Positions 1-10,764 of a stretch of DNA of 48,505 bases are shown here, piece by piece (within the stretch, counting starts at the first letter, position 1; every line of letters starts with the position of its first letter). The translations under genes were made by a program, and so were the position numbers. The notes under the pieces are model-generated. The model searched no databases, was not told the DNA's origin, and saw only the letters and a list, made by a program, of their open reading frames with translations. Location: NCBI GenBank assembly GCA_903924985.1, contig CAIYDT010000155.1, positions 1 to 48,505 on the forward strand, given 5' to 3'. This DNA is from an uncultured Acetobacteraceae bacterium. Lineage in GTDB: Bacteria; Pseudomonadota; Alphaproteobacteria; Acetobacterales; Acetobacteraceae.

Positions 1-372
1 GCCTGCTGCGACATCGTCCTCTCCCTCCACCGCAGCGAGGGATTCGGCCTGGTTCCGGCCGAGGCCATGTTCCTCGGCAAACCTGTCATCGCCACCGCCT
101 GGTCGGGTAACATGGACTTCATGGACACCGACACCGCCGCCCTGGTGGGCTACCGCCTGATTCCCGTGCAAGATGACCGCATGGTCTACCGCGACTCCGT
201 TTGGGCCGACCCGGACATCGGCGAGGCCGCCGAACACCTCCGCCGTCTGGCCGACGACGCACAAGTGCGCCAGGCCTTGGGTGCGCGCGGGCAGCTTCAC
301 GTACGCAAGGTCCTTACCAGCGCACCGCTGGCCGCGGCGATGCGCGATATCGGGTTGCACGTACCGGCATGA
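1..372 (+). CDS. GT4-family glycosyltransferase, C-terminal part
   Basis: The frame is open from base 1, so the gene enters from the left edge and only the last 123 residues are visible. The fragment carries the donor-binding half of a retaining GT4 (GT-B) glycosyltransferase. An EX7E motif lies at fragment residues 13-21 (SEGFGLVPAE), followed by the typical FLGKPVIATAWSGN segment that contacts the nucleotide sugar. Such enzymes transfer a sugar from an NDP-sugar to a growing polysaccharide or lipid-linked glycan at the inner face of the membrane. The stop overlaps the start of the next glycosyltransferase by four bases (ATGA at 369-372), which indicates one operon and translational coupling. 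Acceptor and donor cannot be read from the sequence, although the neighbouring gmd/rmd pair suggests a 6-deoxyhexose-containing glycan. Confidence 0.85.
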   Translation, partial: ACCDIVLSLHRSEGFGLVPAEAMFLGKPVIATAWSGNMDFMDTDTAALVGYRLIPVQDDRMVYRDSVWADPDIGEAAEHLRRLADDAQVRQALGARGQLHVRKVLTSAPLAAAMRDIGLHVPA

Positions 373-1441
373 CCGCTCCCGTCAGTGTGCTGGTGTGGCA
401 GTGGGGGCGTTTCGGTGCCGGGCCGCGAATCGCCGTCGCGCTGGCCGAGGGGCTGCGGGCGGTGCCTGGAGTACGGGTGTCGCTGTCCTTATCCCGGCAA
501 GCGGAAATCCTGCGTGGCGCGTCTGCGCCGGTCTGCGACCTGCCGGTCGATACCTATCAAGGCATCGCGAGTTTTGCCGCTCGGCTACTGACCGCGCCGC
601 TGACAACGTCGGCGCTCACCCGGCGCGTGCGGGCACTGGCACCGGATATCGCCATCTGCGCGATGCCTGGACCGCTCGATTTCATGATGGCCGCGGCGGT
701 CCGCCGGTCCGGCGGGCGCTCTGTCATTCTCGTGCATGACGCCGACGCCCATCCGGGGGACGGCTTTCCCGGGCAGATATGGCTGCAGCGCCGGCTGTGC
801 CGCAACGCCGATGCCGTGGCCTATCTGAGTTCGCATGTCGGCGCCCGTTTGCGCGCGCAAGGCATGGTTTCGGCGCCGCTGATTCAACTGACACTCCCGC
901 CGATCCATTTCGGCGTACGGCCGCCGGAGCTGCATGACGGGCCCCTGCGCCTCCTGCATTTCGGGCGGCTACTCCCCTACAAGGGCCTGGATTTGCTGGC
1001 AGAAGCCTTGGTAGCGATCGGGCCTCGCTCCGATCTCGTCGTTCGGGTCGCGGGTTCTGGTCCGGAAAGTGCGGAGCTTGACGCGTTGCGGCGGCTGCCG
1101 AATGTCACCGTCGAAAATCGCTGGGTGCCGGAACACGAGGTCGGCGATCTCCTCGCCTGGTCGGATGCGCTCGTCCTGCCATACCGGGAAGCGAGCCAAA
1201 GCGGTGTCGCGGCGGCGGCGCTGGCGGCCGGACGCGCGGTAGTCTCAACAAACGTCGGCGGCCTGGGAGAGCAACTCAGCGGATCGGAACGCGCGCTGTT
1301 ATGCGAGCCAACGGCGGCGGGACTGACCGGGGCTTTACGCGCCTTGCTGGACGGCAAGCTTCCACAAACGCCAGCCGCCGCCGACCCGGTGCTGGCCTGG
1401 CGCGATATGGGGGCCAGCCTGCTGCGGCAAATCGGGGCGGC

Positions 1442-1445
<4 letters not shown>
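369..1445 (+). CDS. GT4-family glycosyltransferase
   Basis: This 358-residue GT-B glycosyltransferase starts at an ATG that overlaps the previous stop (ATGA). An upstream in-frame extension also exists but would run inside the previous gene. The N-terminal acceptor domain covers about residues 1-180. The donor domain begins at LHFGRLLPYKGLD and contains GSGPESAELDALR and the PYREASQSG segment. In the EX7E position the first Glu (E274) is present but the second is Ala (A282), a variation seen in some GT4 members. The expected role is transfer of a sugar in exopolysaccharide or lipopolysaccharide assembly. It converges tail to tail on the reductase gene, with stop codons sharing the TTAA at 1442-1445. 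Confidence 0.85.
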
Positions 1446-4027
<2,582 letters not shown>

Positions 4028-4169
4028 GAGGGGGCTCCGTGGTTTGCGGTAGTCGATCCGCGCATCCTGCCCATGAAAAGGTTAACAAAGGGTTGATGGT
4101 CGCCAACTTCGTTCGAACTTGTTAGCCTATGGCGAACGCTGAACCCATACCCCCCTTGGGAGAGACACC
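4028..4169. promoter_or_regulatory. Divergent intergenic region between methyltransferase and thiolase genes
   Basis: These 142 bases separate two divergent gene starts and so must hold both promoters. The part near 4075-4130 is the least GC-rich stretch here and contains a GTTCGAAC palindrome. A GGGAGAG Shine-Dalgarno precedes the thiolase ATG. No -35/-10 pair is convincing enough to place. Confidence 0.4.
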
Positions 4170-5342
4170 ATGACCGAAGCCTGCATCGTTGGCTGGGCCC
4201 ACACGCCCTTCGGGCGCCTGGAAGACCCCGATATCGAATCCCTGATCGGCCGCGTCGCCAACGCCGCCATCGCGGACGCCGGCATCGCGCCGCACGATGT
4301 GGAAGGAACCTTCCTGAGCCTGTTCAACAACGGCTTCTCCAGCCAGGATTTCCCGGCTTCCTTGGTGCTGCAGAGCGTGCCGGAACTGCGCTACACGCCG
4401 ATCACCCGGTATGAGAACGCCTGTGCGTCCGGCTCCGCCGCGATCCATGGCGCCCGGGATTTCCTGCTGTCCGGCCGCGGCAAGTTCGCGATGGTCATCG
4501 GCGTCGAGAAGATGACCGCGACCCCCGGCAAGGAAGTCGGCGATATCCTGCTGAAAGCCAGCTACCAGAAGGAAGAGTCGGACATCCCCGCCGGCTTCGC
4601 GGGCGTGTTCGGCAAGATCGCGGAAACCTATTTCCAGCGCTACGGCGATCAGTCGGACGCACTGGCGGCCATCGCGGCGAAGAACCATAAGAACGGGGTC
4701 GACAACCCCTACGCGCAGATGCGCAAGGACCTCGGCTACGACTTCTGCCGCAACCCATCCGATAAGAACCCGTACGTGGCCCCACCGCTGAAGCGCACGG
4801 ATTGCTCCCTGGTGTCCGACGGCGCCGCCGCGCTGATCATGTGCGACGAGGAAACCGCCAAGGCCATGGGCAAGGCCGTGCGCTTCCGCGCCGCTGTGCA
4901 GGTCAACGATTTCCTGCCCATCAGCAAGCGCGACATCACCCAGTTCGAGGGTGCGGCGATGGCGTGGAAGCGCGCTCTGCAAGCCGCCGACCTGAAACTG
5001 AGCGACCTGTCCTTCGCGGAATCGCACGACTGCTTTACCATCGCCGAGCTGCTCGAATACGAGGCGATGGGCCTGACCGCCCCCGGCCAGGGCGCGCGCG
5101 CCGTGCTCGAGGGCTGGACGCACAAGGACGGCAAGTTGCCGATCAATCCCTCCGGCGGGTTGAAGGCCAAGGGGCACCCGATCGGCGCCACCGGGGTGTC
5201 GATGCATGCGATCACGGCGATGCAACTTGTTGGGCAGGCACCCGAGGGCATGCAACTTCCCAAAGCCGATATCGGCGCAGTGTTCAACATGGGCGGCGCG
5301 GCGGTGGCGAACTACGTGTCGATCCTGGAGCCGCTGCGCTGA
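4170..5342 (+). CDS. Thiolase-family protein (SCP2/acetyl-CoA acetyltransferase-like)
   Basis: This 390-residue thiolase-fold protein has the nucleophilic Cys in ENACASGSAA (C85), an ESHDCF block (H286, C288) and the GHPIGATG block (H336). The C-terminal motif reads FNMGGAA, so the Cys of the usual CxG general-base motif is Asn (N373), as in SCP-x-type thiolase homologues. It may cleave or form a beta-ketoacyl-CoA using an altered base, or act as a non-decarboxylating condensing partner. The start is preceded by GGGAGAG. The gene overlaps the acyl-CoA ligase by about four bases, so activation to a CoA ester and thiolysis are probably steps of one route. The substrate is unknown; an aromatic or branched acid would fit the neighbours. 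Confidence 0.85.
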   Translation: MTEACIVGWAHTPFGRLEDPDIESLIGRVANAAIADAGIAPHDVEGTFLSLFNNGFSSQDFPASLVLQSVPELRYTPITRYENACASGSAAIHGARDFLLSGRGKFAMVIGVEKMTATPGKEVGDILLKASYQKEESDIPAGFAGVFGKIAETYFQRYGDQSDALAAIAAKNHKNGVDNPYAQMRKDLGYDFCRNPSDKNPYVAPPLKRTDCSLVSDGAAALIMCDEETAKAMGKAVRFRAAVQVNDFLPISKRDITQFEGAAMAWKRALQAADLKLSDLSFAESHDCFTIAELLEYEAMGLTAPGQGARAVLEGWTHKDGKLPINPSGGLKAKGHPIGATGVSMHAITAMQLVGQAPEGMQLPKADIGAVFNMGGAAVANYVSILEPLR

Positions 5343-6880
5343 TCCCGACCTCCAACCTTGCCCACCTTCTGATCCAGTCGGCCCGCCGGTTTCCCGACCG
5401 GCCGGCGATTGTTTGGCGGGAAAGTGTTTGGACGTGGGCGTCATTCGCCGTCCGCGTCCAGGCCGCCGCCGGGGCACTGGCCGCACGCGGGGTGAAGCAC
5501 GGCGACAAGGTGTTGCTGCATGCCCGCAACTCCAACGCGGTGCTGGAGACGATGTTCGCCACCTGGATGCTGGGCGGCGTCTGGGTGCCAACCAACTTCC
5601 GGCTGACGCCGCCGGAGGTTTCGTATCTGGCGGTGTCGTCCGGCGCCGCGGTCCACATCTTCGACAGCGCCTTCCCCGAGCATGCGGCCATGGCGCGGTC
5701 TGAAAACGCGGGTTGCCGGCTGGAGATATCGATCGGCGACGGCGATCTGACCTGGGACACAATGGCCGCCGAAAGTCACCCGGCGTTGCGTCCAGCCGAT
5801 GTGGACCGAGACCATCCGGCATGGTTCTTCTACACCTCCGGCACCACCGGCCGGCCCAAGGCTGGGGTATTGACGCACGGGCAGCTGGAATACGTCATCT
5901 GCAACCATCTATGCGATTTGATGCCGGGCACGACGGAGCACGATGCGTCTTTGGTCGTTGCCCCCCTGTCACACGGCGCCGGTATCCATGCCTTGCCGCA
6001 GATCGCGCGCGGCGCACCAACAATTTTGCTATCCGGCGAACGCCTGGACTGCGAGGAAGCTTGGCGCCTGGTGGAACAGCACCGCGTGACCAACATGTTC
6101 ACCGTGCCGACCATCCTGACGATGCTCGCTCGGCACGACGCGGTGGACCGTTACGACCATTCGTCCTTGCGGTACGTCATCTACGCCGGCGCACCGATGT
6201 ACCGCGCCGATCAGGTGCACGCGCTGCGCAAGCTGGGCTCCGTCCTGGTGCAATATTTCGGCATGGGCGAGGTCACCGGCAACATCACTATTTTGCCAGC
6301 CGCCCTGCACAGCCTGGACGACGCCGAAATGCCCGTTGGATCCTGCGGCTTTCCACGCACCGGGATGGACGTGACGATCCTGAGCCCTGACGGGGCGCAT
6401 CTTGCCCCCGGCACGACCGGTGAAATTTGCGTGCGCGGGCCTGGTGTATTCGCCGGCTACCACGACAACCCCGAAGCCACCGCTAAGGCAACGACCTTCG
6501 GCTGGTTCCACACCGGCGACCTCGGCCACATGGACGAGAAGGGTTTCGTGTACATCACGGGCCGCGAATCCGACATGTACATCTCCGGCGGGTCCAACGT
6601 GTATCCGCGCGAAATCGAGGAAGTCCTGCTGACACATCCCGCCGTGGCGGAGGCATGCGTCGTCGGCATGCCGCATGAGAAATGGGGCGAGTCCGGTGTG
6701 GCCGTGCTGGTCCTGGAACCCGGTTTGTCGGTCGATGAAGCGGCATTGATCGCGCATCTGGACGGCAAGCTGGCGAAATACAAATGGCCAGCCGGCTTCG
6801 CCTTTTGGCCGGAACTGCCCAAATCCGGATATGGTAAAGTTACCAAGCGCGACGTGAAACGGCTGCTGGAGGCATCATGA
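5339..6880 (+). CDS. AMP-forming acyl-CoA synthetase/ligase
   Basis: This ANL-superfamily ligase activates a carboxylic acid with ATP and CoA. It shows the P-loop YTSGTTGRPKAG (about residues 165-176), the acyl-site motif YFGMGEVTG (306-314), HTGD (391-394), the hinge GRESDMYISGGSNVYP (408-423) and the catalytic lysine near the end (K500 in GYGKVTKR). Length is 513 residues from the start used here. The N-terminal sequence SNLAHLLIQSARRFPDRPAI fits the family's usual beginning, yet no ATG, GTG or TTG lies in frame nearby. The best candidate is CTG at 5339, overlapping the thiolase TGA. The gene ends with an ATGA overlap into the next gene. Medium-chain, aromatic and other acids are all possible substrates. 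Confidence 0.88.
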   Translation: MIPTSNLAHLLIQSARRFPDRPAIVWRESVWTWASFAVRVQAAAGALAARGVKHGDKVLLHARNSNAVLETMFATWMLGGVWVPTNFRLTPPEVSYLAVSSGAAVHIFDSAFPEHAAMARSENAGCRLEISIGDGDLTWDTMAAESHPALRPADVDRDHPAWFFYTSGTTGRPKAGVLTHGQLEYVICNHLCDLMPGTTEHDASLVVAPLSHGAGIHALPQIARGAPTILLSGERLDCEEAWRLVEQHRVTNMFTVPTILTMLARHDAVDRYDHSSLRYVIYAGAPMYRADQVHALRKLGSVLVQYFGMGEVTGNITILPAALHSLDDAEMPVGSCGFPRTGMDVTILSPDGAHLAPGTTGEICVRGPGVFAGYHDNPEATAKATTFGWFHTGDLGHMDEKGFVYITGRESDMYISGGSNVYPREIEEVLLTHPAVAEACVVGMPHEKWGESGVAVLVLEPGLSVDEAALIAHLDGKLAKYKWPAGFAFWPELPKSGYGKVTKRDVKRLLEAS

Positions 6881-7233
6881 TCGACCCCGGAAAGATCTAC
6901 GACTACCACGCCCATATCTACTACGACGCCGTCAACCGCCCGCGCGCCGCCCAACTGCGGGCCTGGATCGAGGAAAAATTCACCGTCCGCATGGGTCGCT
7001 GGCACGATGTTCCCGTCGGGCCGCACCCCGCCGCGATGTACCAGGTCGCCTTCGCCCCGGACCAGTTCCCCACTCTGGTCCCCTTCCTGATGATGAACCG
7101 CATGGGCCTCACCGTGTTGCTGCACCCCGAGGCCGGTCGCCCGCGCGACGATCACACCCTGCATGCCACCTGGATGGGCGAGGTCCTGCCGCTACGCACC
7201 GCTATTCTCCCCGAAGTCGATCGGACCGCCTGA
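6877..7233 (+). CDS. DOPA 4,5-dioxygenase family protein
   Basis: This 118-residue single-domain protein matches the small DOPA-4,5-dioxygenase family. It has the opening YDYHAHIYYD with an HxH pair (H11, H13), a central HPAAMYQVAF segment and a C-terminal DDHTLHATWMG with H93 and H96. In the family these histidines are thought to hold iron for extradiol ring opening of catechols. It is translationally coupled to the acyl-CoA ligase (ATGA, 6877-6880) and ends the thiolase-ligase-dioxygenase operon. This hints at catabolism of a hydroxylated aromatic acid, though many bacterial members have no proven substrate. Confidence 0.8.
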   Translation: MIDPGKIYDYHAHIYYDAVNRPRAAQLRAWIEEKFTVRMGRWHDVPVGPHPAAMYQVAFAPDQFPTLVPFLMMNRMGLTVLLHPEAGRPRDDHTLHATWMGEVLPLRTAILPEVDRTA

Positions 7234-7576
7234 GCGCCTCGGCCCGGTCGTGGTCGTGTAACCTGAAGTCTGGAAATTCGCTTTGTGTCCCGGTTGGGTG
7301 CGGGCGTGCAGGTGCCGCCAGGTGCAGGCCTCGGCCAGAACCTGCTCCGCGGGGGCTGAGCAAAGGCTTCCGGTGAAACCGCCAGTATCGATAGCAGGAT
7401 GGCGGCTTGGCAGTTCATGGCTTGGCAACTCCCGATATCCAGCGCGACGGTGCCGTGGTGGGCTGGCCGGATCCATCATGGCAAGAGGTTCGGGTTCCGA
7501 ACAATCTGCCGCGCCTGCCGCCTCGCTTGACAACCCCGCCCCCGGCCCCATCATCGCACCAACAAAGGAGACCGCG
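7234..7576. promoter_or_regulatory. Intergenic region before the alpha-hydroxyacid dehydrogenase pair
   Basis: These 343 bases contain no credible gene on either strand. A TTGACA hexamer at 7527-7532 is followed after 17 bases by ATCATC (7550-7555), a possible but weak sigma70-type promoter about 20 bases before the AAAGGAG Shine-Dalgarno at 7564-7570. The rest shows only short GC-rich repeats such as GGTGCAGG. Confidence 0.35.
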
Positions 7577-8761
7577 ATGTCCAGGCTGGATGACTGCTAC
7601 AATGTGTTCGATCTCAGGGACGCGGCCAAGCGCCGCCTCCCCAAGGCGATCTTCGAGTTCGTCGACCGCTCCACCGAAGATGAAGTGGCGCTGAGGAACA
7701 ATCGCGCGGCCTTCGAGCGCATCAAACTGCGGCACCGGTCGTTGGTCGACGTCTCCGGCCGTTCCACCAAGACCACGCTATTTGGCAAGGAAATCGCGCT
7801 GCCGATGGCCATTGCCCCCACCGGCGCCGCCGGCCTGTGCTGGCACGAGGGCGAGTTGGAGCTGGCCAAGGCGGCAGCCAAGGCGAAAATTCCGTTTACA
7901 TTGGCAACCGGCGCCATGACCAACATGGAAAAAATCGCCCGCGAGGCCAATTTCCGCCTGTGGTTCCAGCTTTACGTCTGGAAACAACGCGACCTGTCGT
8001 ACGGCTTGATCGAACGCGCCAAAAACGCCGGGTTCGAGGCGTTGATCGTTACCACCGATACCATTGTGCCACCGAACCGCGAATATAATGCCCGCAACGG
8101 ATTCAACATCCCGTTCAAGCCGAACATGCGCTTCACTTTCGACATCATGAAGAAGCCTGAGTGGTTTATCAATGTGCTGGTGAAATACCTCACGACCATC
8201 GGCATGCCGCGCAACGAGAATTACCCAGAACCATACCAGCGCGCGCTGCGTACCGATCCAAACATGCAAGAGGTGATGCGTCAGGATAATTTGAACTGGG
8301 AAGACGTGAAGATCTTCCGCGACAAATGGCCGGGCATCCTGATGCTGAAGGGCATCAACCGGGTGGACGACGCGCTGAAAGCCGCCAGCCTCGGCGTGGA
8401 CGGCATCATCGTGTCCAACCACGGCGGGCGGAACATGGACAGCGCCGCCGCCACCATCGACATGCTGCCGGAAATCGCCCAGGCGGCCGGCGACAAGATC
8501 ACCGTGCTGCTGGACTCCGGCGTGCGCCGCGGATCGGACATCGTGAAAGCGGTGGCGCTGGGGGCGAAATGCGTGCTGACCGGGCGCGCGACGCTGTATG
8601 GCACGGCGGTGGGCGGTGAGGCCGGAGCAGCCAAGGCGGTCGGTATCATCAAGACCGAAATGGACAAGACCATGGCCTACACCGGTTGCAACGGTGTCGA
8701 TGAGATCTCCACGGATATCTTCTTCGGCGATCGCGAGCGTAACACGATGGTGGGGGCGTAA
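7577..8761 (+). CDS. FMN-dependent alpha-hydroxyacid dehydrogenase (lactate/mandelate type), copy 1
   Basis: This 394-residue TIM-barrel flavoenzyme oxidises a 2-hydroxyacid to the 2-ketoacid. Visible motifs are PTGAAGLCW (81-89), FQLYVW (130-135), LMLKG with K258, the catalytic SNHGGR (H282, R285) and the phosphate-binding LDSGVRRGSDI (312-322). The start is ATG 7577, six bases behind AAAGGAG; the frame is open further upstream but lacks family sequence there. The N-terminal YxxGGAxDE region of classical members reads FVDRSTEDE (28-36) here, a divergence shared with the next gene. Lactate, mandelate or another aryl hydroxyacid could be the substrate. The gene is followed after only four bases by its paralogue, so the two are co-transcribed. 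Confidence 0.9.
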   Translation: MSRLDDCYNVFDLRDAAKRRLPKAIFEFVDRSTEDEVALRNNRAAFERIKLRHRSLVDVSGRSTKTTLFGKEIALPMAIAPTGAAGLCWHEGELELAKAAAKAKIPFTLATGAMTNMEKIAREANFRLWFQLYVWKQRDLSYGLIERAKNAGFEALIVTTDTIVPPNREYNARNGFNIPFKPNMRFTFDIMKKPEWFINVLVKYLTTIGMPRNENYPEPYQRALRTDPNMQEVMRQDNLNWEDVKIFRDKWPGILMLKGINRVDDALKAASLGVDGIIVSNHGGRNMDSAAATIDMLPEIAQAAGDKITVLLDSGVRRGSDIVKAVALGAKCVLTGRATLYGTAVGGEAGAAKAVGIIKTEMDKTMAYTGCNGVDEISTDIFFGDRERNTMVGA

Positions 8762-8765
8762 TCGG

Positions 8766-9944
8766 GTGGCCGCACTCGACGACTGCTACAACATCTTCGA
8801 CCTCCGGGAAGCCGCAAAGCGGCGGCTTCCAAAAGGCGTGTTCGAATTTGTCGATCGTGCCAGCGAGGATCATCTGGCTATGGCGGGGAACCGTTCCGCC
8901 TTCCAGGACGTGAAACTCAGACATCGCGCACTGGTGGACGTATCCGGCCGTTCGACCAAGACCATGCTGTTCGGCAAACCCTCGGCACTTCCGATGGTCA
9001 TCGCCCCCACGGGCGCGGCGGGACTGTGTTGGTACCGCGGCGAGATGGCACTGGCCAAGGCCGCCGCGGCGGCGGGCATTCCGCTGACCCTGTCCACCGC
9101 GTCGATGACCGCGATGGAAACCATCGCCGATCATGTCGGCGGGCGGCTGTGGTTCCAGCTCTATGTCTGGAAACGCCGGGACCTGTCGTATCAGATCATC
9201 GAGCGTGCCAAGGCCGCCGGGTACGAGGCCCTGATCGTTACGGTGGATTCCGCCGTGCCGGGCAACCGGGAATATAACTCCCGCAACGGATTCGCGCTGC
9301 CCTTCAACCCCTCCCCCCGCTTCCTGATGGACGTCGCTCGGCATCCGTCCTGGACGCTGGGCGTGATGGGGCGGTACCTGACCACGATCGGCATGCCCAA
9401 GCATGAGAATTACCCAGCAGAATTCCGCAGCGCCATCACCGCGGGCGCGGCCGGGCGGCGGGACGAGATGCAGGTAGATTCGCTGAACTGGGACGACATC
9501 GCCAGGTTTCGCGATATGTGGCCGGGCATTCTGATGCTGAAGGGCGTCAACCGCATCGATGACGCGTTGAAGGCGCTGACCTACGGCGTGGACGGCATCA
9601 TCGTGTCCAACCACGGTGGGCGGAACATGGACAGCGCGGCGGCAACGCTGGACGTGCTGCCGGAGATTGCCGGCGCGGTCGGCGACAAATGCACGGTCAT
9701 CCTGGATTCCGGTATCCGCCGTGGCTCCGACATCGTCAAAGCCATGGCTCTCGGGGCTAAAGCGGTTCTGACCGGGCGGGCAACGCTGTACGGCACGGCG
9801 GTCGGCGGGCAGGATGGTGCGGCGAAAGCCATCGATATTATCAAGACCGAAATGGACAAAACCATGGCCTACACGGGCTGCAATACGGTCGATGAGATAT
9901 CGACCGATATTTTCTTCAACGACTGGCGTAGCAATCAAAAATGA
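8766..9944 (+). CDS. FMN-dependent alpha-hydroxyacid dehydrogenase, copy 2
   Basis: This 392-residue paralogue of the preceding gene shares its motif order and near-identical blocks (for example SNHGGRNMDSAAAT and IIKTEMDKTMAYTGCN). The start is GTG 8766, four bases after the previous stop with a GGGGG run upstream; it yields the same N-terminus (AALDDCYNIFDLREA) as copy 1. Catalytic His, Arg and Lys positions are all conserved, so both copies should be active. Differences cluster around residues 225-240 (the ITAGAAGRRDEMQ insertion region), which in the family covers the active-site loop. The copies may therefore have diverged in substrate or electron acceptor. The stop overlaps a spurious ATG; the next gene starts 12 bases on. 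Confidence 0.9.
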   Translation: MAALDDCYNIFDLREAAKRRLPKGVFEFVDRASEDHLAMAGNRSAFQDVKLRHRALVDVSGRSTKTMLFGKPSALPMVIAPTGAAGLCWYRGEMALAKAAAAAGIPLTLSTASMTAMETIADHVGGRLWFQLYVWKRRDLSYQIIERAKAAGYEALIVTVDSAVPGNREYNSRNGFALPFNPSPRFLMDVARHPSWTLGVMGRYLTTIGMPKHENYPAEFRSAITAGAAGRRDEMQVDSLNWDDIARFRDMWPGILMLKGVNRIDDALKALTYGVDGIIVSNHGGRNMDSAAATLDVLPEIAGAVGDKCTVILDSGIRRGSDIVKAMALGAKAVLTGRATLYGTAVGGQDGAAKAIDIIKTEMDKTMAYTGCNTVDEISTDIFFNDWRSNQK

Positions 9945-9955
9945 GGAGTCACCCA

Positions 9956-10711
9956 ATGTCCGCCGCCCTGCAAATGCCGCAAATGTCCGAAGCCGAGTGG
10001 AACATCCGCTGCGAGCTCGCCGCTGTCTACCACGTGAACGAGCACCTCGGCTGGACCGACACCATCAACACCCACATGACGGTGCGGGTCCCCGGTGAGC
10101 CCAACCATTTTCTAATCAATAACTACGGCGACATGTTCGATGAGGTCACCGCGTCATCGCTGGTGAAAATGGACATGGAGGGCAACGTCCTGACACCCGG
10201 TGGCCGCTTCAACAACGCCGGCTTCACCATCCACAGCGGCGTCTACAAAGCCCGTCCGGACGCCAACTGCGTGCTGCACACCCATACCCGAGCCGGCGCC
10301 GCTGTCTCCCTGCTGAAAAACGGCCTGCGCCCTATCAGCCAGGACGTGCTCGGCGTTTACGACGAAATCGCTTACCACACATACGGCGTCCCCGCGTCGG
10401 TCGAGGAATGCGAGGAGCTGGCCAAATCCTGCGCCCATGGCAGCTGCGTGGTGCTGGAAAACCACGGCCTGCTGACGTTCGGCGACACGGTGCATGGCGC
10501 GATGATGCGCATGTGGTCGCTGGAGCGCGCCTGCGAGTTGGAAGTTCTGGCTCGGCAAATGGGCGAGGAACCGGTCGCGATCAGCAACTACGTGATCCAG
10601 AAGGCCGCCGAACGCGGCAAGAAGCGCCGCACAACGAACGAGTACGGGCTGAACGAGTGGAAGGGGCTGGTGCGGCAGGTGGAACGGAAGGGGTTCGACT
10701 TCCGGCGTTGA
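9956..10711 (+). CDS. Class II aldolase/adducin family protein
   Basis: This 251-residue protein has the zinc site of class II aldolases: HTHTR (H108, H110) and ENHGLL (H170), preceded by GFTIHSGVY (H93). Members cleave or epimerise small phosphorylated sugars such as fuculose-, rhamnulose- or ribulose-phosphate, or act on hydroxyacid-type substrates. The start is ATG 9956 because GAGGAG stands seven bases before it; an ATG at 9941 overlapping the previous stop has no such site. It closes the run that begins with the two FMN dehydrogenases. A retro-aldol or decarboxylation step on the keto product would fit, but this is inference. Confidence 0.87.
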   Translation: MSAALQMPQMSEAEWNIRCELAAVYHVNEHLGWTDTINTHMTVRVPGEPNHFLINNYGDMFDEVTASSLVKMDMEGNVLTPGGRFNNAGFTIHSGVYKARPDANCVLHTHTRAGAAVSLLKNGLRPISQDVLGVYDEIAYHTYGVPASVEECEELAKSCAHGSCVVLENHGLLTFGDTVHGAMMRMWSLERACELEVLARQMGEEPVAISNYVIQKAAERGKKRRTTNEYGLNEWKGLVRQVERKGFDFRR

Positions 10712-10764
10712 TCGGTTTGGGGCGCGGCCCGATCGAGGCGGTCCTGGAAGGGGCAGAGCTTTAG

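Noticed and set aside
4122..5822. Long minus-strand open frame of 566 codons across the thiolase and ligase genes
   Set aside because: It lies antisense to two clear enzymes and reads as low-complexity Arg/Gly/Ala-rich sequence without a family pattern.
7152..7418. Minus-strand ORF beginning with a signal-peptide-like MNCQAAILLSILAVSPEAFA
   Set aside because: The rest is Arg/Pro-rich and overlaps the dioxygenase-like gene; no Shine-Dalgarno and no conserved segment. Chance resemblance is likely.
8649..9956. 435-codon minus-strand frame opposite the second FMN dehydrogenase
   Set aside because: Composition-driven antisense frame in GC-rich DNA; the plus strand has all catalytic motifs.
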